Positions 7,910 to 16,384 are shown, counted from the stretch's first letter. The stretch is DNA of 64,000 bases from JBGMEA01 sp041447245 (GCA_041447245.1 JBGMEA010000023.1:62001-126000), one strand, 5' to 3'. Notes: generated from the letters alone by a model not told the origin. Numbers and translations: made by a program.

Positions 7910-9244
7910 ATGTTTAAAAAAGTTATGATTGCGAACAGAGGCGAAATTGCGGTTCGGATTATCCGCGCATGCAAGGAGATGGGAATCTCAACCGTGGCCG
8001 TATATTCGGAAGCGGATAAAGACGCTCTTCATGTCAGTCTTGCCGATGAGAGTGTCTGCCTCGGCGGAGCATACGCGAAAGACAGTTATCTGAATATGAA
8101 ATCTATCGTATCTGCAGCGGCAGCACTGAATGTGGAAGCCATTCATCCCGGATATGGGTTTTTATCGGAAAATGCATCATTTGCTGCTCTATGTGCAGAA
8201 AACAATATTATATTCATCGGTCCGACTGCAGAATTAATAACCAAAATGGGCGATAAAGATAATGCCCGCAAAACGATAGATCATGCCGGTGTTCCGATTA
8301 TCCCTGGTTCCGATATCCTAACCGATGTGGAATCTGCTTTTCAAAAAGCAATCGAGATCGGATTTCCTTTGCTGATCAAAGCCCGCTCGGGGGGAGGAGG
8401 TAAGGGGATTCGTTTGGTGGAAAACAAGGATGAATTCAATCAAGCATATCACACGGCATCGAATGAAGCAAAAAATGCATTCGGTGACGAAGCGGTATAT
8501 CTTGAGAAATATATATTCCCGGCAAAACATATCGAAATGCAGATTATCTGTGATAAAATCGGAAATGTCGTTTGTCTCGGAGAACGGGAATGTTCGATCC
8601 AGAGAAACAAACAAAAACTGATAGAAGAGTCTCCGTCTCCTGCGGTGAACTCGGAAATCCGGGATGAATTAATTGAAATTTCTGTAAAGGCGGCGAAAAC
8701 TGTCGGTTATGATAGTGTAGGAACCATTGAATTTTTGATGGATCAACACGGGAAATTTTATTTTATGGAAATGAATACAAGATTACAGGTAGAGCATCCC
8801 GTTACTGAGATGATAACGGGAATTGATCTTGTAAAATGGCAAATCAGAGTATCAGCGGGAACGGTACTTTCATTTACGCAAGAAGATATTCAGGTAGCCG
8901 GATGCGCAATTGAATGTCGAATCAATGCAGAAGACCCGAAAAAAGAGTTTCGCCCCAGTTGCGGCGAAGTGACGTTCCTTCATATTCCGGGAGGACCTTG
9001 GGTTCGTTTTGATACGGCATTGTATCAAACATATGTAGTACCGCCTTATTATGATTCGCTCATCGGAAAATTGATTGTATATGCAAAAACAAGAGAAGAA
9101 GCAATCAGAAAAATGAATGCCGCATTATGTGAATTGGTAATCGAAGGAATTGACCATAACAGAGATATGCATACCGAAATTCTCGCAGATCAACGCTTTA
9201 TTTCGGGAAATTATGATACGAATTTTATGAATAGCAGAGAATAG
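7910..9244 (+). CDS. accC: Acetyl-CoA carboxylase, biotin carboxylase subunit
   Basis: The 444-residue ATP-grasp subunit that carboxylates biotin on AccB using ATP and bicarbonate. It begins with the pre-ATP-grasp motif KVMIANRGEIAVRIIRACKEMG, has the glycine-rich ATP loop KARSGGGGKGIR, and the catalytic segment MEMNTRLQVEHPVTE; the C-terminal biotin carboxylase domain contains IECRINAEDP. Length is normal. It lies 9 bases after fabZ and 2 bases before accD, so all carboxylase subunits are made from one mRNA. Confidence 0.96.
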   Translation: MFKKVMIANRGEIAVRIIRACKEMGISTVAVYSEADKDALHVSLADESVCLGGAYAKDSYLNMKSIVSAAAALNVEAIHPGYGFLSENASFAALCAENNIIFIGPTAELITKMGDKDNARKTIDHAGVPIIPGSDILTDVESAFQKAIEIGFPLLIKARSGGGGKGIRLVENKDEFNQAYHTASNEAKNAFGDEAVYLEKYIFPAKHIEMQIICDKIGNVVCLGERECSIQRNKQKLIEESPSPAVNSEIRDELIEISVKAAKTVGYDSVGTIEFLMDQHGKFYFMEMNTRLQVEHPVTEMITGIDLVKWQIRVSAGTVLSFTQEDIQVAGCAIECRINAEDPKKEFRPSCGEVTFLHIPGGPWVRFDTALYQTYVVPPYYDSLIGKLIVYAKTREEAIRKMNAALCELVIEGIDHNRDMHTEILADQRFISGNYDTNFMNSRE

Positions 9245-9246
9245 AC

Positions 9247-10110
9247 ATGCTGAAAAAGAACTTATTTAAAAAACCGCAAAATGAACTGGAAGGTTACGCT
9301 GTTCAAGACAAAACGGCGTCATCGAATCTCTCTGATGATCTTGCATTAATCTGTCCAAATTGTAAAACAGAACTCTCTCTTGCTGAGTTGGGCGACTATT
9401 TTTACGTTTGTAAAAAATGTGCTTATCACTTACGCGTGAATGCGAGAACAAGAATCGCAAAAATATTGGATGAAAACTCGTTTTATGAGATGGACTCAGA
9501 GCTTGATTCAAAAAATCTGCTTGAGTTTCCCGAATACGAAAAAAAGTTGAAGAATGCTCAATTGGAAAGTTCTGAAACAGAAGGGGTGATTACCGGTACC
9601 GGAAGCATCTATGGGGCGAAATGTGCCGTTTTCGTAATGGAACCCTACTTCATGATGGGCAGCATGGGCTCGGTTGTCGGAGAAAAAATCACTCGTCTCT
9701 TTGAGTATGCAACGGATCAGCATTTGCCGGTAATTGGTTTTACGGTCTCCGGCGGAGCCAGAATGCAGGAAGGAATGTATTCTTTGATGCAGATGGCTAA
9801 AACGAGCGGAGCCGTAAAGAGACATAATGATGCCGGAAATCTTTATATTGCGATTTTGACAGATCCCACTTCGGGAGGCGTAACCGCAAGCTTTGCGATG
9901 CAGGCAGATATTATTGCCGCCGAACCCAATGCGTTGATTTGTTTTGCCGGTCCGCGCGTGATTGAACAAACCATTCGGCATAAACTGCCGAATGGATTTC
10001 AGAAATCGGAGTTTTTGATGCAGCATGGATTTATTGATATGATCGTGGACAGAAGGCAGCAGAGAATGTATTTGAAACAACTGTTGGCATTGCATATACG
10101 GGAGAATTAA
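9247..10110 (+). CDS. accD: Acetyl-CoA carboxylase, carboxyltransferase beta subunit
   Basis: A 287-residue crotonase-fold subunit which, with AccA, moves the carboxyl group from biotin to acetyl-CoA. An N-terminal four-cysteine zinc ribbon is visible (Cys36, Cys39, Cys55, Cys58 in CPNC and CKKC). The core has SGGARMQEGMYSLMQMAKT and TDPTSGGVTASFAM, both family signatures. It begins 2 bases after the accC stop and ends 1 base before the accA start, consistent with equal production of both halves of the transferase. Confidence 0.96.
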   Translation: MLKKNLFKKPQNELEGYAVQDKTASSNLSDDLALICPNCKTELSLAELGDYFYVCKKCAYHLRVNARTRIAKILDENSFYEMDSELDSKNLLEFPEYEKKLKNAQLESSETEGVITGTGSIYGAKCAVFVMEPYFMMGSMGSVVGEKITRLFEYATDQHLPVIGFTVSGGARMQEGMYSLMQMAKTSGAVKRHNDAGNLYIAILTDPTSGGVTASFAMQADIIAAEPNALICFAGPRVIEQTIRHKLPNGFQKSEFLMQHGFIDMIVDRRQQRMYLKQLLALHIREN

Positions 10111-10111
10111 T

Positions 10112-10885
10112 ATGGAAGCTTATGATAAAGTAATCGCTGCGCGTGCAAAAGGAAGACCGACTTCAATTGAATATATCAACGAAATATTTGACGAATTCAT
10201 TGAAATGCACGGTGACAGACGATTTGGAGATGACAAAGCGGTGATTGCGGGGATCGGCAGATTGCGTGACATGCCGGTAACTGTAATCGGCATTGAGCGG
10301 GGCAGAGATACGAAAGAGAAAATTATGCGTAACTTCGGTGCTGCTCACCCGGAAGGATATCGCAAAGCGCTTAGGCAAATGAAATTGGCTGAAAAATTCG
10401 GAAGACCGGTGATCTGTTTTATCGATACTTCGGGAGCATTTTGTGGTATTGGAGCCGAAGAACGCGGGCAAGGGCAGGCAATTGCCGAAAACATGATGGA
10501 AATGATGACACTGAAAGTACCGATTATTTCCGTTGTTATCGGTGAAGGTGGCAGTGGGGGTGCGCTCGCGCTTGGGGTTGCCGATGAAGTCTGGATGTTG
10601 GAAAATGCCGTTTATTCTGTTATCTCGCCGGAAGGCTGCGCAAGTATATTATGGAAAGATTCGGACAAGACTAAATTTGCGGCAGAATGCCTGAAATTGA
10701 CTGCCGAAGATTTGCTTCGGTTTGGAATAATCGAAAAAATAATCGAAGAAAATGATCAAAATTTCAGTTTTGTCTATCAGACTTTGCGTACCGATTTATA
10801 CAGATTATTGTATGAAAGCAGCTCACTTGATGTGTCTGAATTGCTAGAGAAACGATATCAGCGATTCAGGAATATCGGCGCGTGA
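10112..10885 (+). CDS. accA: Acetyl-CoA carboxylase, carboxyltransferase alpha subunit
   Basis: The 257-residue partner of AccD and the last gene of the fatty-acid operon. Signatures include HGDRRFGDDKAVIAGIGRL, FIDTSGAFCGIGAEERGQG and VIGEGGSGGALALGVADEV. The protein is short compared with the roughly 315-residue Escherichia coli form because the N-terminal helical extension is reduced, as is common in Bacillota with this operon. The stop codon lies at the base of a strong terminator that ends the operon. Confidence 0.95.
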   Translation: MEAYDKVIAARAKGRPTSIEYINEIFDEFIEMHGDRRFGDDKAVIAGIGRLRDMPVTVIGIERGRDTKEKIMRNFGAAHPEGYRKALRQMKLAEKFGRPVICFIDTSGAFCGIGAEERGQGQAIAENMMEMMTLKVPIISVVIGEGGSGGALALGVADEVWMLENAVYSVISPEGCASILWKDSDKTKFAAECLKLTAEDLLRFGIIEKIIEENDQNFSFVYQTLRTDLYRLLYESSSLDVSELLEKRYQRFRNIGA

Positions 10886-10915
10886 AGAATCCCTCATGGG
10901 ATTCTTCATTTTTTT
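10883..10915 (+). terminator. Intrinsic terminator of the fab/acc operon
   Basis: An 11-bp perfect stem (10883-10893 with 10898-10908), a TCAT loop and a run of seven T. It starts at the accA stop codon. Confidence 0.93.
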
Positions 10916-10961
10916 GAAGAGTGGAATTTATTATATTTCCATGAAAAAACGACGATATAAA

Positions 10962-10989
10962 TTGAAAAAAAATACACAGGGTATATAAT
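10962..10989 (+). promoter_or_regulatory. Promoter of the glycosylation module
   Basis: TTGAAA (10962-10967), a 16-bp spacer and TATAAT (10984-10989). It lies after the fab/acc terminator and about 75 bases before the first gene of the six-gene module. A second TATAAT at 11024-11029 lacks a good -35. Confidence 0.65.
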
Positions 10990-11064
10990 AAAGCGGATTT
11001 AGCAATTTCATTGCTGTTCGGAATATAATAGCGTTCTTTACAATCTGGCAAAAATGGTATTATT

Positions 11065-12456
11065 ATGAGCGAAAATAGCTTTTTATTGGCATCAAATCAA
11101 CTCAATATTTCCAACAAAGCATACCGAATGAATCGAGCAGATGGGATGTTTCTTTTTTCTGTATGTATGATTGGATTGATTTGGTTAATGATCCTTCCTT
11201 TCAACGGAGGTTCCGATGAGACGATGCGCTATTTGATTCCTCAATATATTTACAATCACGGAAGTCTCCCAAACGGATTCGATTCTGCTGTTGCCGATTC
11301 CAAATGGGGGACTTCTTACGGATTCACCCCTATTTTGTCTTATATTGTCAGTGCCTGCTTTATGAAAATTGCATCATTGTTTTCAACTGATTTTAAAGTT
11401 TTGCTTCATGCAGCCAGAATGGCAAATCTACTTTGGTTTGCAGGTACGGTGTATTTTGCGATAAAAATTTCGAAGGTTTTGTTTCAGGGAATATATCGTT
11501 GGATGTTTCTTGTTTTGTCTTGTTGCCTGCCTCAGCTTATTTTTCTGTCCAGTTATGTGAATTGCGATAGTTTAGCGATTTTCAGCACAGTTGTGATTAT
11601 ATACGCCTGGCTGACAGGGGGAAAAAATAATTGGGATATCGGGAGCAGAGTGACTTTGGCAATTGGCGTATCTGCGTGCCTGATGTCGTATTACAATGCT
11701 TATGGATTTGTTTTGGCCAGTATGATTTATTACGTTGCAACAAGCGAAATGTTTTCCAAGGATAAAAATGTTCGCAGAAGAGAATGGGGAAAGTTTTTCT
11801 TTGTTGTTTTCATCATCTTTCTTCTATGCGGTTGGTGGTTTATCAGAAACGGTATCTTATATCACGGAGACTTTTTCGGTCTGAGCAGCAGCAATTATAG
11901 CGGTGAACTTCACGCGATTAATGGTTACAAACCTTCGCAACGCTGGGATGCTTACAAAGCCGGAGTCAGTGTGTTCAGCATGTTATTCGTTCATTTTTGG
12001 GTATTTCAAACCTATTGCAGTTTTATAGGTGTTTTTGGCTATATGGCATATTGGCTTCCTGTATATTATTACCTTATTTATGCAGCGATTTACTTGATTG
12101 GTTTTATCGGCTTAATTTTGGGTATTAAAAAAAGTAAAAAAAATAAGCAATTGCCATCCGGTAAAGAAAAATGGTTTCATATATCTATGATTGGAGCTAT
12201 GATCATTCCGATTGTGATCAGTATCATATTTTCTTATTTTGATGATTTTCAGGCTCAGGGAAGATATTGTATGCCAATGCTGATTCCTTTGATGTACTAT
12301 CTGACATGGGGTATACGGTACGTTATTGAACGTTCAGTCCACAGTAAAAGGAAACAGTACCAGTATGCTGCTATCTTAATAATAGTATTGATTGTGACCT
12401 TAATCGGAGCAATTGCACAAATTGGATATCCGATGTGCTTTGCAAAAATTAGCTGA
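11065..12456 (+). CDS. Polytopic membrane GT-C-type glycosyltransferase (DUF2142-like)
   Basis: A 463-residue protein with about eleven membrane segments. The first periplasm-facing loop carries an acidic pair in GGSDETMRY (residues about 50-58), the expected place of the catalytic acid in GT-C transferases, and the late loop QAQGRYCMPMLIPLMY resembles the QGRY-LP motif of DUF2142 proteins. GT-C enzymes take sugars from polyprenyl-phosphate on the outer membrane face and attach them to a polymer or lipid. It heads an operon with a sugar aminotransferase, two small flippase-like proteins and a GtrB-type transferase, so I infer that it performs the final transfer, the role of ArnT or YfhO. The acceptor is unknown. 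No clear ribosome site precedes the ATG. Confidence 0.75.
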   Translation: MSENSFLLASNQLNISNKAYRMNRADGMFLFSVCMIGLIWLMILPFNGGSDETMRYLIPQYIYNHGSLPNGFDSAVADSKWGTSYGFTPILSYIVSACFMKIASLFSTDFKVLLHAARMANLLWFAGTVYFAIKISKVLFQGIYRWMFLVLSCCLPQLIFLSSYVNCDSLAIFSTVVIIYAWLTGGKNNWDIGSRVTLAIGVSACLMSYYNAYGFVLASMIYYVATSEMFSKDKNVRRREWGKFFFVVFIIFLLCGWWFIRNGILYHGDFFGLSSSNYSGELHAINGYKPSQRWDAYKAGVSVFSMLFVHFWVFQTYCSFIGVFGYMAYWLPVYYYLIYAAIYLIGFIGLILGIKKSKKNKQLPSGKEKWFHISMIGAMIIPIVISIIFSYFDDFQAQGRYCMPMLIPLMYYLTWGIRYVIERSVHSKRKQYQYAAILIIVLIVTLIGAIAQIGYPMCFAKIS

Positions 12457-12472
12457 CGGATAGGAGACAAAA

Positions 12473-13621
12473 ATGATCGATTTTAATATTCCGCTATATT
12501 TGGGGACAGAAGAAAAGAATATTATTCGTGCTTTGCAATCACATCATATTTCCGGAGACGGGGCATTTACCCATGAAGTATCGGATTGGATATGCAACCA
12601 TTTCAATGCAAAACACGTTCTGTTAACGACTTCGGGAACCCATGCTTTAGAGATGTCCGCACTGCTCGCGGGGATCAAACCCGGGGATGAAGTGATTATG
12701 CCTTCGTTCACATTTTCTTCCACTGCGAATGCATTTGTTTTGCAGGGAGCTAAAATTGTGTTTGTAGACATCAGACCCGATACAATGAATCTTGATGAAA
12801 CACTGATCGAACAGGCGATCACGTCACGAACAAAAGCTATTGTTCCTGTGCATTATGCGGGCGTTTCTGCAGAAATGGATGCAATAACTGATCTTGCAGA
12901 GCGTTATTCGCTCAAGATAATTGAAGATGCTGCGCAGGGTTTTATGTCGGAATACAAGGGATGCAAACTGGGAAACATCGGAGAATTCGGTTGTTTCAGT
13001 TTCCATGAAAGCAAAAACTTTAATATGGGTGAGGGTGGTGCGATATTGATCAAAGATGATGAAGCCATGCGTTTGGGTGAGATTATAAGAGAAAAAGGCA
13101 CAAACCGTAGTCAATTTATGCATGGGTTTGTCGATAAATACACATGGGTTGACTACGGTTCTTCATATTTGCCAAGCGATATCAATGCTGCTTATCTCAT
13201 GGGACAGTTGGAATATGCGCAGAGAGTAACGGATAAACGGGTTGCTTTGTGGGAGAGATATAGCCGGGGATTGGAGCCGCTGCAATCATTAGGATATATT
13301 GAATGCCAAACAATTCCAAAAGAATGTAAGCCAAACGGGCATATTTACTATTTGAAATGCAAAAATCTTGATGAGCGCTCTCATTTGATCAGTTATCTGA
13401 AACAGAATGAAATCCAGGCCGTGTTCCACTATCTCCCTCTACACAGTTCTCCGGCCGGAAAGAAATACGGCAGATTTTGCGGAGAGGATCGTTATACTAC
13501 TAAAGAAAGCGAACGTTTATTGAGACTCCCCATGTTTTACGATCTGACAGATGTACAGCAAAAATATATTTTATCTAAAATATATGAATTTTATGGTTGC
13601 AAAGGAATATCGCATGAATAA
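12473..13621 (+). CDS. wecE: dTDP-4-amino-4,6-dideoxygalactose transaminase-like sugar aminotransferase (DegT/DnrJ/EryC1 family)
   Basis: A 382-residue PLP enzyme. It follows Escherichia coli WecE/RffA closely as I know that sequence: GDEVIMPSFTFSSTANAFVL, VDIRPDTMNLDETLIE, VPVHYAG, EDAAQGFMS and the C-terminal RYTTKESERLLRLP. The PLP lysine is Lys181 in FHESKNFNMGEGG. WecE converts dTDP-4-keto-6-deoxyglucose to dTDP-Fuc4N with glutamate as amino donor. No other enterobacterial common antigen gene is nearby, and no rmlA or rmlB, so the keto-sugar must come from elsewhere. It overlaps the next gene by 8 bases. The subfamily call is strong by eye; the exact sugar is an inference. Confidence 0.88.
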   Translation: MIDFNIPLYLGTEEKNIIRALQSHHISGDGAFTHEVSDWICNHFNAKHVLLTTSGTHALEMSALLAGIKPGDEVIMPSFTFSSTANAFVLQGAKIVFVDIRPDTMNLDETLIEQAITSRTKAIVPVHYAGVSAEMDAITDLAERYSLKIIEDAAQGFMSEYKGCKLGNIGEFGCFSFHESKNFNMGEGGAILIKDDEAMRLGEIIREKGTNRSQFMHGFVDKYTWVDYGSSYLPSDINAAYLMGQLEYAQRVTDKRVALWERYSRGLEPLQSLGYIECQTIPKECKPNGHIYYLKCKNLDERSHLISYLKQNEIQAVFHYLPLHSSPAGKKYGRFCGEDRYTTKESERLLRLPMFYDLTDVQQKYILSKIYEFYGCKGISHE

Positions 13622-14762
13622 ACTGGCAATTATCGGGGCGGGCGAATTTCAGTTGCCATTAATTCAAAAAGCTTCGGAATTGGGCTACGAGACACATGTT
13701 TTTGCATGGGAGGATGGGGCTGTAGGCAAAAAAGAAGCGGATTTTTTTTATCCGATCAGCGTATTGGACGAATGTAAAATCTTATCGATTTGCGAGCAAA
13801 TCAAACCTGATGGTGTTGTATCGATTGCAAGCGAAGTATGCTATGTGACCGCAACCAGAGTTGCTTTCCATTTAGGGCTGCCATGTAATGATCCATCCTA
13901 TCTGAAAAGTCAAACGAATAAATATCATATGAGAAAAGCGTTCGCAAGCGCTGGATTGGCAGTTCCCAAATTTTTTATGACTAAAGAAAGAGATTTTAAT
14001 CCTGTCGGAATGGAATTTCCGTTGATCGTTAAACCTACGGATCGATCCGGAAGCAGAGCAATTTATAAGATAGTACAATTGTCGGACTTGCAAGGGGCTT
14101 TGGAAAGAGCCTTGAAGGAATCGTTTGAACATGAGGCTATCATTGAAGAATTTTTTGATGGTGATGAATTCAGTTGTGAGTGTATCAGCTCAAACGGGAA
14201 GCATACTGCATTGGCATTTACAAAAAAATATACAACCAATGCACCCCATTTTATCGAAACCGGCCATATTCAACCTGCAGAATTGAATTGTGATATCAAT
14301 GAATCAATTCAGGAAGAGGTGTTTCGAGCTCTTGATGCTTTGAATGTGAAAAACGGTGCATCGCATACCGAGTTCCGAATGAACCGAAATGGAAAAATGT
14401 GTATAATGGAAATAGGAGCTAGAATGGGCGGTGATTGCATTGGTTCCCATTTGGTTCCTTTGAGCACAGGCTATGATTATATGAAAATGGTGATTGATAT
14501 CGCTACGGGGAAAAGTCCGTCGATGCTTGTTGTATCTACCAAAAATCAAGCTGCCGTGAAGTTCATTTTTAATGAGAATGATCGTAAAAAAGTTGATAAT
14601 CTGGAGCAAATGTACCCGGAAGCTGTTATTTTCAGATCGAGACGCTCATGCGGAGATTTCCAGGATATTGCGGACAGTAGTATGAGATGGGGCTATACAA
14701 TCTTTTCAACGAATGATGATTGTGTGATGAATGAGGTGAAAAATATTGTTTGCGGGTCATGA
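13614..14762 (+). CDS. ATP-grasp ligase (carbamoyl-phosphate-synthase-like), putative amino-sugar modifying enzyme
   Basis: A 382-residue ATP-grasp protein: an N-terminal Rossmann-like part starting KLAIIGAGEFQLPLIQ, a central ATP-grasp domain with FPLIVKPTDRSGSRAI as ATP loop, EEFFDGDEFSCECI, and the metal-binding end FRMNRNGKMCIMEIGARMGGD. The family joins a carboxylate to an amine or thiol through an acyl-phosphate. It lies between the sugar aminotransferase and the flippase-like genes, so the 4-amino group of the new sugar is a logical acceptor; this is inference, and no amino acid substrate can be named. The frame is open to 13551, but the ATG at 13614 overlaps the previous stop by 8 bases and matches the family N-terminus. 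Confidence 0.8.
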   Translation: MNKLAIIGAGEFQLPLIQKASELGYETHVFAWEDGAVGKKEADFFYPISVLDECKILSICEQIKPDGVVSIASEVCYVTATRVAFHLGLPCNDPSYLKSQTNKYHMRKAFASAGLAVPKFFMTKERDFNPVGMEFPLIVKPTDRSGSRAIYKIVQLSDLQGALERALKESFEHEAIIEEFFDGDEFSCECISSNGKHTALAFTKKYTTNAPHFIETGHIQPAELNCDINESIQEEVFRALDALNVKNGASHTEFRMNRNGKMCIMEIGARMGGDCIGSHLVPLSTGYDYMKMVIDIATGKSPSMLVVSTKNQAAVKFIFNENDRKKVDNLEQMYPEAVIFRSRRSCGDFQDIADSSMRWGYTIFSTNDDCVMNEVKNIVCGS

Positions 14763-15108
14763 TTTCACATTTAAAAAGATATTCTCTTTTCTGTCAATTA
14801 TTGGCTGCGTTGGAATCTATTCGCTTGCCACTGTATGTGCAAAATTTGCAGCTGCACATGATTTTTTCTCGGTGCAGTTTATATTGATCTATATTTTGGA
14901 GATCATTTGTTTGGGAATATATGCTTTGCTGTGGCAGCAGTTGCTTAAGAAATATAAATTATCAACGCTGTATTCTTATCGTGCTACTGCCTTGATGTGG
15001 GTATTGCTATGGTCTGTCGTAATTTTCGGAGAGAGTATTACTATGCAAAAAGCAATCGCAGTAATGTTCGTATTGATCGGGATGATTGTGGTGAGCCGAA
15101 ATGAATAA
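14746..15108 (+). CDS. Small multidrug-resistance-like membrane protein, first of a pair (ArnE/ArnF-like)
   Basis: A 120-residue protein with four membrane helices in the EmrE/EamA half-transporter pattern (SLATVCAKFAA in helix 1; VVIFGESITMQKAIAVMFVLIGMIVV across helices 3 and 4). The start is a TTG at 14746, supported by GAGGTG seven bases upstream inside the ATP-grasp gene, which it overlaps by 17 bases; there is no in-frame ATG at this point. The next gene encodes a second protein of the same type, so the two probably form an antiparallel heterodimer as ArnE and ArnF are thought to do. Likely role: moving polyprenyl-phosphate-linked sugar across the membrane. Family assignment is good, substrate inferred. 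Confidence 0.75.
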   Translation: MFAGHDFTFKKIFSFLSIIGCVGIYSLATVCAKFAAAHDFFSVQFILIYILEIICLGIYALLWQQLLKKYKLSTLYSYRATALMWVLLWSVVIFGESITMQKAIAVMFVLIGMIVVSRNE

Positions 15109-15442
15109 CGTGCCATTCATTGCTATTGCCGTTTTATCTGTTATGATTGCAAGTTTCTCGCAAGTATTGCTAAAAAGAAGTGCGCAAATTAAATATTCTT
15201 CAAGGATCAGAGAATACATTAACCCGTATGTATTGAGCGGATATTCTTTGTTGATTGTATCAACCCTATTGACGATAATGGCATTACGGGTGCTTTTGAT
15301 ACAGGATATTGCTATGATTGAGGGAATCAGTTACTTGTTTGTTATGATTCTCGATCGAGTTGCATTGAAGGAAAAAATAACGAAAGGGAAAATAGTGGGC
15401 AATCTTTTCATTATCACAGGAATTATCTGCTTCTATTTATAG
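15101..15442 (+). CDS. Small multidrug-resistance-like membrane protein, second of a pair (ArnE/ArnF-like)
   Basis: A 113-residue, four-helix membrane protein with ASFSQVLLKRSA in helix 1, a loop rich in charged residues, and EGISYLFVMILDRVALKEKITKGKIVGN before the last helix, features shared with EmrE-type half transporters. It overlaps the first family member by 8 bases and ends 9 bases before the GtrB-like gene. Two adjacent, different SMR proteins beside a polyprenyl-phosphate glycosyltransferase point to lipid-linked sugar translocation rather than drug export. The start is an ATG at 15101. Confidence 0.75.
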   Translation: MNNVPFIAIAVLSVMIASFSQVLLKRSAQIKYSSRIREYINPYVLSGYSLLIVSTLLTIMALRVLLIQDIAMIEGISYLFVMILDRVALKEKITKGKIVGNLFIITGIICFYL

Positions 15443-15451
15443 TTAACTGTT

Positions 15452-16381
15452 ATGAAATTATCGATCGTGATCCCCGTATATTTCAACGAAGAGAACTTAT
15501 TGCCGTTATATATGGATCTGAAAGAAAAAGTTTTAAATCAATTGGAGTGCGAATATGAAATTGTAATGGTCGATGACGGATCAAAAGACAGATCTTACGA
15601 AGTCATTCTACAGTTACAAGTCATCGACAGTCATGTTATTGCGGTAAAGCTCTCCAGAAATTTTGGAGAGCATGCAGCCACTCTTGCTGCATTATCTGTT
15701 TGCACCGGGGATTGCGCTGTTCGAAAAGCAGCTGATATGCAGGAAGACTCTGCCATCGTTTTGGATATGCTCGCAAAATACGAGCAGGGGCATAAAGTTG
15801 TTTGGGCCAGAAGAACAGATCGACAAGAGCCTTTTTTTCAGGTGCTTTTTTCAAAAACTTACACAAGGTTAATGCAAAAACTTGCGTTGCCAAATATGCC
15901 GGACGGGGGAGTGGATACTTTTTTAATCGATCGGCAGGTGATCGATTACATTGTAAATCAAAATGAAAGCAATACACCGGTGACTGAGCAGATATTATGG
16001 AGTGGATTTACTCCCGGGTATGTTGATTACACAAGAAAGAAAAGGGAAATCGGCAAATCGAAATGGACTTTTTCAAAAAAACTGAAGATGGCCATTGATT
16101 CATTGTTGGGTTTCTCATACTTTCCGGTACGGCTCATGAGTGTAATCGGAATTATTTCCATGATCGGCTCTATTGTCATCGGAATTGCATTGATAATCAG
16201 ACGCCTCAGCGGATTTATTGATGTGGAAGGTTATACATCAATTATGGTCTTGATTCTTTTGAGCTTTGGAATTATTATGTTTTCGATCGGAATCTTGGGA
16301 GAGTACCTCTGGAGAGCTTTGGATGCCGCAAGAAATCGGCCTCCGTATATTATAGAAAAAATAACAAAAAAAGAACAATGA
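15452..16381 (+). CDS. Polyprenyl-phosphate glycosyltransferase, GT2 family (GtrB/ArnC-like)
   Basis: A 309-residue enzyme: a cytosolic GT-A domain (residues 1-220) starting KLSIVIPVYFNEENL, with Asp41-Asp42 in VMVDDGSKDRS and the DxxxD motif Asp95-MQE-Asp99 where related enzymes carry the metal-binding DxQDP; then two membrane helices (about 232-255 and 265-292) separated by a short loop, and a basic tail ending RPPYIIEK. This is the layout of GtrB, CsbB, DPM1-like and ArnC enzymes, which put one sugar on undecaprenyl phosphate. In this operon it would load the amino sugar made by the WecE-like enzyme. It closes the six-gene module. Confidence 0.88.
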   Translation: MKLSIVIPVYFNEENLLPLYMDLKEKVLNQLECEYEIVMVDDGSKDRSYEVILQLQVIDSHVIAVKLSRNFGEHAATLAALSVCTGDCAVRKAADMQEDSAIVLDMLAKYEQGHKVVWARRTDRQEPFFQVLFSKTYTRLMQKLALPNMPDGGVDTFLIDRQVIDYIVNQNESNTPVTEQILWSGFTPGYVDYTRKKREIGKSKWTFSKKLKMAIDSLLGFSYFPVRLMSVIGIISMIGSIVIGIALIIRRLSGFIDVEGYTSIMVLILLSFGIIMFSIGILGEYLWRALDAARNRPPYIIEKITKKEQ

Positions 16382-16384
16382 ATA

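Noticed and set aside
12473..13621. Enterobacterial common antigen cluster, suggested by the WecE-like gene
   Set aside because: No wecA, wecB/C, wecF, wzxE or wzyE homologue is present; the surrounding genes fit a lipid-linked single-sugar system.
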